Positions 50,066 through 59,291 of a stretch of 64,000 nucleotides of DNA are shown here, one piece after another. The DNA comes from Streptomyces sp. GESEQ-4 (GTDB taxonomy: Bacteria; Actinomycetota; Actinomycetes; Streptomycetales; Streptomycetaceae). Location of the stretch: positions 1-64,000 of the forward strand of contig NZ_JAFFSU010000038.1 in NCBI RefSeq assembly GCF_017948455.1, given 5' to 3'. The translations under genes and the position numbers were made by a program. The notes under the pieces were generated by a model. The model ran no database searches, had not been told where the DNA came from, and was given only the letters and a program-made list of their open reading frames with translations. Positions within the stretch are counted from its first letter, which is position 1. Every line of letters starts with the position of its first letter.

Positions 50066-50747
50066 GCGCCACCCCTCGACACAGACGGCTGCCGCGCTGG
50101 CATAACCACGCGGCATTCGTAAACCCAGCGTAGTTCGCCGCATCCCAAGCGTTAAGGGGCATTCTTCCGGATGGCGGGATTGTGGTCCGTACTGAAGTGC
50201 GGTTCAGGTACGGACTGTTGTGATGTGCTCCCGCTGTGTGGCTGTGCGCCCGCCCGTGCGCTCTTCTCCGGCCATCGGGGGAGCGGTTCCATGAACGGTG
50301 CGTGGGTCGGCCCGCTGTACTGGATCCAGCGGGCTGGGGGACACCGCCGCCTACATCCCCGCGGGCGGCGGACCGGTCCGGGAGGCGAACTCCGCCTCCC
50401 GGACTGTGCGCCCGCCCGGTGCTGGGCAGGGCATGTACGGAGCGTGTGCACGCGTGTCTCCGCGTCGGCGATTTGGCCGAAAACCGACCCCTAGCTCTGT
50501 GGGCGATTACCGCTCCCACCATGGGAGTTGAGGGCGCATCCGGTGTTCTGGGGGAGCGTATCGGGGGCGCATTCGCGTCGCAGATGCCTTCTTCCGTGCG
50601 GGTGTTCGCGCGATTCCGGGTATCTCCTCAGAGGCGCGCTCCCCGAGCACAAGCGGTACCGCCGCCCTGCTGGGGCGCGTCCTTCATGGCAGCATGGTGC
50701 TCCGGTTCGTACGGTGCACTGGTTGTCCACGGCATGTGGAGGCGTCG
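50066..50747 (+). other. Long non-coding or leader region before the Asn-synthetase-like gene
   Basis: 682 nt between divergent genes. It holds a strong hairpin GTCCGGGAGGCG / CGCCTCCCGGAC (50376-50404, AACTC loop), a possible small reading frame at 50291-50494, and a GC-skewed stretch ahead of the ribosome site at about 50736. No RNA family is recognised. Confidence 0.5.
50291..50494 (+). CDS. Possible small protein or disrupted leader peptide
   Basis: 67 codons starting MNGAWVGPLYWIQRAGG, preceded by GGGGGAGCGG at a workable distance. After a GGGGG run the +1-shifted frame reads LGDTAAYIPAGGGPVREAN, which looks more protein-like than the zero frame, so the true product may be frameshifted or the sequence may contain an indel. 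The strong hairpin at 50376 lies within it. No homologue is recognised. Confidence 0.25.
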   Translation: MNGAWVGPLYWIQRAGGHRRLHPRGRRTGPGGELRLPDCAPARCWAGHVRSVCTRVSASAIWPKTDP

Positions 50748-52850
50748 ATGCGGTGGTTGGTGGGATGGAGCAGCACCGCCGCGGGTGCCGTCGAGCCCGG
50801 CTCGGCCGGCGCGACCGGTCACGAGGGCGAGACGCTGCACCCGGTGGGCTCCCAACTCCTGTGGGGCGACCCCGATCCGCTGTGGGCGGTCGGCGACTGG
50901 CGCCCGGACGAGGTGCGGGTGGTGAAGGCCGACCCGCAGAACCGGATCGCGGTGCTGGGCACCTGCGGGGCGACGGACGAGGAGCTGCGGGTCGGGTTGT
51001 TCGCCGCGCGCGGAGGCGCACTTCGGCATCTGACGGCCTGGCCGGGCAGCTACACGGCCGTCGTCCAGGTCGGGCGGCGCATCATGGTCTGCGGCGATCT
51101 GGCGGGAGCCAGGCCGGTGTTCTACACGCCCTGGGCGGGCGGTACGGCGTATGCCACGGCCGCGCTGCCGCTGGCCGATCTCATCGAGGCCAACCTTGAT
51201 TTCGGGCATCTGGCGGCGCTGTTGGCGGCCCCCGATGTGCCGGCCGCGCTGCACGACTCCACCCCTTATGACGGCGTACGGCGCATTCCGCCGGGGCATG
51301 CGCTGATCCTGCGCGCCGGGGCGCGGGAGATCGCCGGGTACGAGCAGGTCGCCTCCCTCGCCGTCGCCGCGCCCTCGGCCGACCCGGACCGCGCGGTCGA
51401 CGCGGTGCGCGACGCGCTCATCGAGGCCGTACGCGCGCGTCTGTCCGCGCCCCGGCATGTGCCCGGCGCCGACATAGACCCCGGCCCGGTGCCGGGGATG
51501 GGGCCCGCCGAACGGCGTGCCGCGCGCGGGATGCCGGTTCCGGGGATCGGGGCGGACCTGTCCGGAGGGCCGGCCTCGGGGACGCTGGCGCTGCTGGCGG
51601 CCGGGCTGCCGGGGATGCCGGGGACCGTGCTCGGGCACGGGACGGGGGCGGGGGAGCGGCTGCTGGCCGTGACCTTCAACGACCTGGCGGTGGGCGGCCG
51701 GGAGGCCGAGCTGGAGCGGGCGAGGGCGCTGGCGGCGAATCCCCGGCTGCACCATGTGGTGGTGGCCGGGGGCGAGGAGACGCTGCCGTACGCCGATCTG
51801 GACGGGCCGTTGACGGACGAGCCGGGGTCTTGCCTGGTGACGGCGGCCCGGCACCGCGCGCGGCTCGCTTCCGGCAGCGCGGACCACTTCACCGGGTACG
51901 GCGCCCGGCAGGTCCTGGACGCGCATCCGGCGCGGCTGGCCGATCTGCTGATGGACCGCAAGCGGCGGTATCTGGTGCGGCCCGTCGCTGCGCTGGCGAA
52001 GGCGGACGGGGGGTCCGTGCTGGTCCCCGCGCGCGTGTACGGCGCCGCCCGGCGGCTGGCCCGTACGCCGTACCGGGCGGGGCTGGAGAGCCTCGCCGAG
52101 CGGCTGCTGCGGCGGCGCTTCGACGAGCCCGGAGGTGCGGTGGGGGCGTCCCTCGCCGCGCTCACCTGGGGCAGACCGGGGCCTGCCGCTCGGTGGCTGA
52201 CCGGGGAGGCGCTCGCTGAAGTATCGGTTCTCCTACAGGGGGCGACGAATCGCTCGGGCGTCGGGCCCGGGCAGCGTCCCGGTGACTACCGCGCGCGTGC
52301 CGCGCTCTCCCGTCAGGCCACGAACCTCCGGGTCCTGGAGCAGGCCGCGGAGATCCGCTTCCAGCGGCTGCACGCGCCGTTCCTCGACAACCAGGTGGTC
52401 CGCGCCTCCCGCGCCCTTCCCGAGGCTCTGCGGGTACGGCCCGGTGCGCGGGCCGCGATTCTCCGTACGGTGCTGGAGGGCGCGGGCGTCACCGATCTTC
52501 CGCCGGGCTGGGGCGCCCCCTCGCACGCCTCCTCGGCGGCCGCCGCCCGCATGGGGCTGCGGGTCTCCGCGGACACCCTGATGTCCCTCTTCGGTACGCC
52601 CCTCCTCGCCGAGGCCGGCCTGGTCGAGGCCCGCGTCGTCCGCAAGGCCATCCGCGCGGCGGCCGAGGGCGAGCCGCTGCCCCTGGACGGCCTCGCCGAC
52701 CTGGTCTCCCTGGAACTCTGGCTCCGCCGCCTGCTCGCCCGAAGAGGAACCTGCTGGACCGGAACCCCGGCCCGCACCCGCGCGGTACCGGCCGGGATCG
52801 CGCCTCAGGGGCGTGCACTGGGGGCGGGGGCTGCGGCTCGGCAGGCGTGA
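50748..52850 (+). CDS. Asparagine-synthetase-like protein related to lasso/macrolactam cyclases
   Basis: 700 aa. The N-terminal half resembles the glutaminase fold but lacks the catalytic N-terminal Cys. It contains LTAWPGSYTAVVQVGRRI, DLAGARPVFYT and STPYDGVRRIPPGHALIL, features shared with McjC-type cyclases. The ATP pyrophosphatase half has ADLSGGPASGTLALLAAG, a variant of the SGGxDS PP-loop, then DHFTGYGARQVLDAHP and RLHAPFLDNQVVRASRALP. Such enzymes adenylate a carboxylate and form an amide. No precursor, protease or RRE gene is adjacent. It is divergent from the sporulation regulator. ATG 50748 has GGAGG. Confidence 0.78.
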   Translation: MRWLVGWSSTAAGAVEPGSAGATGHEGETLHPVGSQLLWGDPDPLWAVGDWRPDEVRVVKADPQNRIAVLGTCGATDEELRVGLFAARGGALRHLTAWPGSYTAVVQVGRRIMVCGDLAGARPVFYTPWAGGTAYATAALPLADLIEANLDFGHLAALLAAPDVPAALHDSTPYDGVRRIPPGHALILRAGAREIAGYEQVASLAVAAPSADPDRAVDAVRDALIEAVRARLSAPRHVPGADIDPGPVPGMGPAERRAARGMPVPGIGADLSGGPASGTLALLAAGLPGMPGTVLGHGTGAGERLLAVTFNDLAVGGREAELERARALAANPRLHHVVVAGGEETLPYADLDGPLTDEPGSCLVTAARHRARLASGSADHFTGYGARQVLDAHPARLADLLMDRKRRYLVRPVAALAKADGGSVLVPARVYGAARRLARTPYRAGLESLAERLLRRRFDEPGGAVGASLAALTWGRPGPAARWLTGEALAEVSVLLQGATNRSGVGPGQRPGDYRARAALSRQATNLRVLEQAAEIRFQRLHAPFLDNQVVRASRALPEALRVRPGARAAILRTVLEGAGVTDLPPGWGAPSHASSAAAARMGLRVSADTLMSLFGTPLLAEAGLVEARVVRKAIRAAAEGEPLPLDGLADLVSLELWLRRLLARRGTCWTGTPARTRAVPAGIAPQGRALGAGAAARQA

Positions 52851-53184
52851 GTGGGCGGGATGCCTCCCGGCGGGGCTGCGGCTGTGTGGGGGTACGCGTA
52901 GCGCCATCGGTTGGTGGTGGGGTCGGGGCCGCGGCGGGGGTGTCCGTCCTCGGAACGTCGCGGCTCGGTTCCTCACAGAGGTGCCCGTGTTGACGCGACA
53001 ACCGCTGCGGGCGGACACCCCCACCACGTCCCCTTCCCGCCGTGGGCGACTGCGGGTACGCGGTCGCATACGCTGCAGGACGCCGGGCCGTCAGGCGCGT
53101 GGGCGGCTGCGCGTGCGTGGTCGATTACGCGGTACGCGGGGACATGCGTCCGAGCCCGCCCATCCGGGGCCTGCCGTCCCGCCC

Positions 53185-53314
53185 AGCTGCGGACATGCGT
53201 ACCTCTGCCGTAGCTGCGGGCATGCGTACCTCTGCCGTAGCTGCGGGCATGCGTGCCGCCTGGGGCGGCACGGGTGGGCGCAGGCGGCACCCCGTAAGCG
53301 CCGGGCTGCGCGAC
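53185..53314 (+). repeat. 77-bp dispersed repeat, copy 3, with two 27-bp tandem head units
   Basis: Units 53185-53211 and 53212-53238 (AGCTGCGG...CATGCG...TGCCGT) differ at one base and lead directly into the core (53239-53314), which differs from copy 2 at three positions. The flanking 52851-53461 has no coding signal apart from G+C-rich noise and a run of six GGCGTC/GTCGGC units at 53360-53392. Confidence 0.85.
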
Positions 53315-53359
53315 CCACCCCCCGCCCCAGCCACCGCGCCGGGTGTGACTCATCCTGAA

Positions 53360-53390
<31 letters not shown>

Positions 53391-53461
53391 TCCGGTGACG
53401 CGACAGCGCCCCGCGCCACAAAGCCCGTGCCCCGCACAGCCGTCCCGGCGACAATGGCTCG

Positions 53462-56400
53462 GTGCGGTACAGAATTCTGGGCGTTGCGCTGGCGGAAGAC
53501 GATGACGGGAAGCCCGTATCCATCGGCGGCCTCCGCCTCCGCGCCCTGCTGACCGCCCTCGCCCTACGCCCCGGCCGCATCATCACCCCCGGCACCCTGA
53601 TCGACGACGTATGGGCGGCCGACCCACCGCAGGACGCCCCGGCCGCCCTCCAGGCCCTCGTCGGCCGACTCCGCCGCACCGTCGGCAAGAACGCCATCAC
53701 CTCCCACCCCGGCGGCTACCGCCTCACGGCAACGCAGGACGACGTAGACCTGTACGTCTTCCAGCGGCTCGTACGACAGGGCACAGCCGCACTCGACCGT
53801 GACGATCCCCGCTCCGCCGCCGGAGATCTTGAAGACGCCCTCGCCCTGTGGCGCGGCCCCGCCCTCGCCGACCTCCCGGACCGGACCGCCGCGGCCCGCC
53901 CGGAGGCCCTGCGCATGGAGGCGACCCGCGCCCACGCCGAGGCACGGCTGCGGCTCGGGCAGGCTCAGGACGCCGTACCGGAGCTGACGGAACTGACCAC
54001 GGCGCACCCGTACGACGAACCGCTGCACGCCCTCCTCATCCGCGCCCTGTGCGACACGGGCCGCTCCGCGGACGCCCTCGCCGCGTACGAGACGGCACGC
54101 CGCGCCCTCGCCGACGGCCTCGGCACCGATCCCGGCCCGGAACTCCGCGCCCTGCACCAGGCGTTGCTCGATCAGCCGACGGTCCCGGCCCCGGCTCCCC
54201 GCAAGGGCAACCTCCGTCCACGCCTTACCTCTTTCGTGGGCCGGGAACCCGAACTCGACGCCATCCGTTCCGAATTGCACAGGGCCCGCCTCGTCACCCT
54301 CACCGGACCGGGCGGCTCTGGAAAGACCCGCCTCGCCGAGGAAGCCGCCGCCGGGCTCCCGCAGGCGTGGCTGGTCGAGCTGGCCCCGCTCGACCGGCCG
54401 GAGGCGGTGCCAGGCGCGGTGGTCAGCGCGCTCGGTCTGCGCGAGACCGTGCTGTTGACCACCGAGATGGCGACCCCGCAGGACGACCCGGTCGCCCTGC
54501 TCGTAGAGCACTGCGCCTCGCGCAGTCAGCTCCTGATCCTTGACAACTGCGAACATGTCATCGGCGCCGCCGCCGACCTCGCCGAAACGCTGCTGACCCG
54601 CTGCCCGGGGCTCACGATCCTCGCCACCAGCCGTGAACCCCTGGGCGTACCCGGCGAGTCGGTGCGCCCGGTCGAACCTCTCGTCCCCGACCAGGCGCAC
54701 CGCCTCTTCGCGGAGCGCGCCGCCGCCGTCCGTCCCGACGCGGCCGCCGTGCTCCAGGACACGGAGGCGGTGGCGGAGATCTGCCGCCGTCTCGACGGGC
54801 TGCCGCTCGCCATCGAGCTGGCCGCCGCCCGGCTGCGGCTGCTCACGCCCCGGCAGATCGCCGACCGTCTCGACGACCGCTTCCGCCTGCTCACCTCCGG
54901 AAGCCGCACCGTCCTGCCCCGCCAGCAGACCCTGCGCGCGGTCGTCGACTGGTCCTGGGAACTGCTCGACGAGCCGGAGCGGACGGTGCTGCGTGAGGTG
55001 TCCGTCTTCGCGGGCGGCTGGGACCTCTCGGCGGCGGAGGCCGTGTGCACCGGTCCGGTCTCGGATCTCCTCGGGGCCCTCGTCGACAAGTCCCTGATCG
55101 TGGCGGCCCCTTGCGAGCGGGACGGCGGCGACGGCATGCGGTATCGCCTGCTGGAGACGATCCACGAATACGCCGTCGAGCGCGCCGCCGAGGTCCCCGG
55201 AGCCCGCATGGCCGCCGAGCGCCGGCACCGCGCATGGGCGCGCACCCTCGTCGAGCAGGCCGAGCCCCTGCTCCGTTCCGCCGGTCAACTCCCTTGGATC
55301 TCCCGCCTGGAGACCGAGCTGGACAACATCCGCGCGGCCCTCCACCGCGGCCTCCTGGCGGGTGAGGAGGCAGAGGCCGGTGCCATCGCCCTCGCCCTGG
55401 GCTGGTTCTGGTTCCTGCGCAACTACCGCCGCGAGGGCGCGGAGTGGATCGAGCGCGTGCTGCGCCTGGGTGCGGCTCTGGATTCGGGCTTGGGCTTGGG
55501 CCTGGATGCGGATTCGGGTGCGGATGTGGATGCGGATGTGGTGGGCGGGGTCGGTCCGGGGGGTCGCTCGAGCAACGGGGGGCCGACGGGTCGGTCCGGC
55601 AGCCGGGCAGGTCGGTCCGACAGCGGCCCGGCAGGCCGGTCGGACAGCCGGCCGGTAGAGCGGTCGGACAGCGGGCCGCCAGGTCGGGCGGACAGCGGGC
55701 CGGCCGATCGGGTCGGCGGGGACGCGGCCGATCACCGCGATCACCGCAATCACCGCAATCACCCCGATCACTTGGGTCACTTGGGTCACCCCGATCGCCC
55801 AGGCCGCGACCCGAGCCGCGTCCCCGAAGAGCGCGCCGCCGTGCCCCTCCGCGCTCCTGACCCCGTCGAGGCCTTCCTCGCCGACCCCAACGGAGAGGCC
55901 CCGCATCCGCTGCGTGCCCTGCGGATGGATCTCAGGATGATGTATCTCTTCCTGATGACCGAGGCCGAGCCGAAGCGCGCGGTGGAGGATCCGCGGTACC
56001 GGGAGTACATCGCGCGCGTGCGGGCCTTCTACGAGCCGGGCGGTCCGGAGGCTGCCCGGATGCCGGGGCTGGCCTGGCCTTTGACCGCCTTCTACCTGCG
56101 CAACTCCGTGGACGCCCGGGCCGGCATGGATCGGGCGGTCGCCAACTGCCGTATGTATGGCGGCGATTGGGAGCTCGCCGTGCTGCTGATGTTCCGCGCG
56201 CACATGGTCGTCGACGCACCCGGCCGGCTCGAGGGTTTCGATGACGACCTGGCGGAAGTGCGGATGCTCAGCAGACGCGTCGGTGACCGCTGGATCAGAG
56301 CCCAGGTGTGCAGCGCGAGCGGCGAGGCGGCCATGGCGCGCAGCCGTTTCGAGGAGGCCGAGAAGGAGTACGCCGAGGGCTTGCGGCTGGCCTACGAGGT

Positions 56401-57064
56401 GGGCGCCTACGCCGAGTCGCCGTTCCTCCTGGCCCGGCTCGCCGAGATCGCCTACCGCTCGGGCGATCGCGCCGCCGCCCTCGTCTCGCTGGACGAGGCG
56501 AGCGCAGCCGCCGACCGGTACGGAGTGGCGGACGCCCGGGCGTTCGTCCTGATGCTGCGGGCCCACATGGCCCTGGAGGCGCAGGATCTCGCACGCGCGC
56601 GTGCGCTGTGCGAGGCGACCCGGGTGGAGATGGTGCACGGCACGCCGCCGCCCCAGTTCACGGTGGCGCTGAACTCGCTCGAGGCGCTGGTCACGGCCGC
56701 CGAGTCCGGCCCGAGGCACGGACTGCCGATCCTCGCGGACACACTGCGCCAGGCTGTGGAGTGGCGGTGCGCCGAATGGGCCACGGCAGAGCTTGCCGAT
56801 AGCGCGGCGCATCTCGTGTCCGAGCTCGGCGACCACGCCCGCGCTGTCCGCCTGCTCGCCGCCTCCGAGGAGTGGCGGGAGGGCCACCCCCGTCCTCTGC
56901 CGGGGCGCACGGTGGCCGAGCGGACCGAGGCCGTCGCCCGCACCGCCCTGGGCGCCGACCGGTACGCGGCCGAGCGCACCAGGGGAACCGCCCTCACCCC
57001 CGGCGATGTGCAGGGCGAACTCGCCGATGCGGTGCTCACCCACCCCGTCGGGCAGGCGCCGTAA
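53462..57064 (+). CDS. AfsR/SARP-type regulator with NB-ARC ATPase and TPR-like domains
   Basis: 1200 aa. Order: OmpR-type winged helix (residues 1-95), bacterial transcriptional activation domain (about 100-240), NB-ARC P-loop ATPase with LTGPGGSGKTRLAEEA (about 280) and LLILDNCEHVI, a winged-helix-like region, then TPR-like helices (620-1190). A low-complexity insert of ~120 residues (about 675-790) made of RSDSGPAGR and DHRNH repeats interrupts the helices. It probably activates specialised-metabolism or developmental genes; the target is not visible. GTG has no ribosome site, but GACAAT lies eight bases upstream. Its stop is three bases from that of the convergent sigma gene. Confidence 0.88.
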   Translation: MRYRILGVALAEDDDGKPVSIGGLRLRALLTALALRPGRIITPGTLIDDVWAADPPQDAPAALQALVGRLRRTVGKNAITSHPGGYRLTATQDDVDLYVFQRLVRQGTAALDRDDPRSAAGDLEDALALWRGPALADLPDRTAAARPEALRMEATRAHAEARLRLGQAQDAVPELTELTTAHPYDEPLHALLIRALCDTGRSADALAAYETARRALADGLGTDPGPELRALHQALLDQPTVPAPAPRKGNLRPRLTSFVGREPELDAIRSELHRARLVTLTGPGGSGKTRLAEEAAAGLPQAWLVELAPLDRPEAVPGAVVSALGLRETVLLTTEMATPQDDPVALLVEHCASRSQLLILDNCEHVIGAAADLAETLLTRCPGLTILATSREPLGVPGESVRPVEPLVPDQAHRLFAERAAAVRPDAAAVLQDTEAVAEICRRLDGLPLAIELAAARLRLLTPRQIADRLDDRFRLLTSGSRTVLPRQQTLRAVVDWSWELLDEPERTVLREVSVFAGGWDLSAAEAVCTGPVSDLLGALVDKSLIVAAPCERDGGDGMRYRLLETIHEYAVERAAEVPGARMAAERRHRAWARTLVEQAEPLLRSAGQLPWISRLETELDNIRAALHRGLLAGEEAEAGAIALALGWFWFLRNYRREGAEWIERVLRLGAALDSGLGLGLDADSGADVDADVVGGVGPGGRSSNGGPTGRSGSRAGRSDSGPAGRSDSRPVERSDSGPPGRADSGPADRVGGDAADHRDHRNHRNHPDHLGHLGHPDRPGRDPSRVPEERAAVPLRAPDPVEAFLADPNGEAPHPLRALRMDLRMMYLFLMTEAEPKRAVEDPRYREYIARVRAFYEPGGPEAARMPGLAWPLTAFYLRNSVDARAGMDRAVANCRMYGGDWELAVLLMFRAHMVVDAPGRLEGFDDDLAEVRMLSRRVGDRWIRAQVCSASGEAAMARSRFEEAEKEYAEGLRLAYEVGAYAESPFLLARLAEIAYRSGDRAAALVSLDEASAAADRYGVADARAFVLMLRAHMALEAQDLARARALCEATRVEMVHGTPPPQFTVALNSLEALVTAAESGPRHGLPILADTLRQAVEWRCAEWATAELADSAAHLVSELGDHARAVRLLAASEEWREGHPRPLPGRTVAERTEAVARTALGADRYAAERTRGTALTPGDVQGELADAVLTHPVGQAP

Positions 57065-57067
57065 GCC

Positions 57068-59026
57068 CTACGAACAGGCGAACTTCGACTCCGCCCAGTC
57101 CGCGAGCATGAGGTTGTCGAAGTGGCTGTGCGGCTCTACCACCAGCCGTACGGCCTTGCGTCCCGTGAGGTCGACATGCACCGGGACCGCCTGGTCGCCG
57201 CCCTTGATCAAGCCGGACCTCCACAGCTGGACTCCGTCGGCGTGCACGGAGAAGTAGACCTTGCCGAGCCCCAGCGCCAGGTCGTCGACGCCGACCCGTG
57301 CGTCGTAGGACGTGCACTCACGGTTGAGGTCGATGGTCACGGAGGACCTGCCGTGCACGGTCACGCCGTGCGCGTACCGCTTGTCGGCGATCGAGATGCC
57401 GTACCGCTGCCACACCCAACTGCTCTCCCGGAGCCGCATCTCCGGCTCGGTGCCGTCGCCGCTGACGTCGTACGCCAGCTCGCTCCACTGGTAGTCGGCA
57501 GGGGGCGGTGGAGGTGTCGGCGTCGGGGTGGGAGTGGGGGTGGGGGTGGGCTTGAGTGTCGGGCTCGGGGTGGGCGCCGATGGGGAGGTCGGAGTGGGGG
57601 TCGGGGTCGGCGTAGATGTGGGCGTGTCAGTCGGGGTTGCGGTGGGGTCGGAAGGCGGATCGAACGCGATCATCGGGGGATTCGGCACGGGTTCCCGCCT
57701 CGGGGGCGCCGGTGTCTCCGCCCCGGGCTGCAGCGCTGGCGAGGACATGGGCGGCTTGGCCACCGGCTCCTTGGCCGGCTCGTCGTCGCCCATCAGTGCC
57801 AGTGCCACCGCGGCTGCGGCCACCGCGACCACACCGGCCGCGATACCGGCCTTGACCGGGGCGCCCAGCCCTTCGGAGGCCGCCGCACCGCCACCGGCCC
57901 CCGACCCGCCGGACGAACCGCCGCTCGCCGCCGAGGCCGCACCGGCGACTCCCGCCGCGCCCGCTCCGGTGCCTCCGGCGATGAGCGCGGCCACCTTGGC
58001 GTAGCCCGCGGCGCCGAACCAACCGATGACCGCGACCGGTACGACACCGGGGATGCCACCGGCGACTTCCTTGATCTGGCCCGCGGCCAGCCGGCACTTG
58101 GCGCACTCCTCCAGGTGCTTGCGCAGGCCCCGTTCGGCCCGGGTGCGCAGGCCGCCGCGGGCGTAGGCGCCGAGCCGGTCGGCATGGCGGGCGCACTCCT
58201 CGTCGGTGGCGAGGGTGGCGCTGACGTGGGCCTGAAGGTAGGCCTGCTTGAGGCCCTCGCGGGCACGGCTGGCGAGCACGCGCGTGCCGTTGGCGTCCAG
58301 CCCGAAGAGGGTGGCGACCTCGCTCGGCGACTCGTCCTCGACCTCGGTGTGCCACAGCACGGCCTGCCACCGCTCCGGCAGCGACCGGAAGGCCTGCATC
58401 GCCATGGACTGCTCGGCCTCGTGCATCGCGCGCACATCGGCGCCCAGCTCCAGACCCGCTCCGAAGGAGCCAATGGATGCAGTGTCGTCGGACACCTCGG
58501 ATGCCCGCGCGGCCTGCGTGGCGAACACCGCGAAATCGTCGACCAGTTGCTCCCGCTTAGCCGACTTCATCCAGTTCGCGGCGACCCGGCGGACCGAAGT
58601 GAGCAGATACGCGCGTACGGCGTGCTCGGGCCCGGAGCCGCCCCGCACCGCCTGCAGCATGCGGGCGAAGACCTCGGCGGTCAGGTCGTCCGCGGTGTGG
58701 GCGTCCCGGCAGCAGGTGCGCGCGTACCGGCGCACCGCGTCCGCATGGCGCCGGTACAGCTCCTCGTACGCCGTGTCGTCGCCCGAGCGCATCCGCTCGA
58801 TCAGGTCGGCGTCGGAGGGCGGCAAGTCCATCGGCGGCGGCAGGACGCCGTCCTCACGCCACTCGACCTCACGCCAGTCGCGCTGCGCCGGAACGGTGCC
58901 TTCCGGGGGGTTCCCGACCGGCGGCACACCCGCCCGCCCGCCCTGGCTCGGCACCTGCGGCGACGTCAGCCCACTGGGCTCCGCCTCGCCGTCACCGAGT
59001 GACTCGCCCCGCCCGTCAACGCTCAT
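57068..59026 (-). CDS. ECF sigma factor fused to zinc anti-sigma, membrane helix and NPCBM domain
   Basis: 652 aa. Sigma2 (about 75-145, AYEELYRRHADAVRRYA and DDLTAEVFARML), sigma4 (about 205-268, AMQAFRSLPERWQAVLWHTE and TRVLASRAREGLKQAYLQ), a zinc anti-sigma segment (C278, H281 and HLEECAKC at 304-311), a Gly/Ala linker, a membrane helix (about 393-412), a Pro/Thr stalk, and an external NPCBM carbohydrate-binding domain (about 525-652, YDVSGDGTEPEMRL to LMLADWAESKFAC). This makes a one-chain envelope sensor, and the layout recalls the ECF52-like groups described in Streptomyces. Release of the sigma part by proteolysis is inferred. Confidence 0.9.
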   Translation of the reverse strand: MSVDGRGESLGDGEAEPSGLTSPQVPSQGGRAGVPPVGNPPEGTVPAQRDWREVEWREDGVLPPPMDLPPSDADLIERMRSGDDTAYEELYRRHADAVRRYARTCCRDAHTADDLTAEVFARMLQAVRGGSGPEHAVRAYLLTSVRRVAANWMKSAKREQLVDDFAVFATQAARASEVSDDTASIGSFGAGLELGADVRAMHEAEQSMAMQAFRSLPERWQAVLWHTEVEDESPSEVATLFGLDANGTRVLASRAREGLKQAYLQAHVSATLATDEECARHADRLGAYARGGLRTRAERGLRKHLEECAKCRLAAGQIKEVAGGIPGVVPVAVIGWFGAAGYAKVAALIAGGTGAGAAGVAGAASAASGGSSGGSGAGGGAAASEGLGAPVKAGIAAGVVAVAAAAVALALMGDDEPAKEPVAKPPMSSPALQPGAETPAPPRREPVPNPPMIAFDPPSDPTATPTDTPTSTPTPTPTPTSPSAPTPSPTLKPTPTPTPTPTPTPPPPPADYQWSELAYDVSGDGTEPEMRLRESSWVWQRYGISIADKRYAHGVTVHGRSSVTIDLNRECTSYDARVGVDDLALGLGKVYFSVHADGVQLWRSGLIKGGDQAVPVHVDLTGRKAVRLVVEPHSHFDNLMLADWAESKFACS

Positions 59027-59291
59027 CGCGGAAAGCCCCCGCCGCCAGCCCAACCCGTCCCGAACACGGGCCAGGGTGCCATATTGGCTTTTGTTCAGGA
59101 CCCGGCGGTACGGCCCATCCACTCGTCCGTGGCGACTTACCGCGAGGCAGTACTAACCATCACCCAAACGGGGAAGCATCAACGGGCGTGCACCTCGGCA
59201 GCGCCACGTCCCCCGTGGACGCCCGAGCAGGGGCAGCGCACCACCCCCGCCCGGCATCACCTCGTCGATCAGGTCAGCGGGCCGCCCGCGC

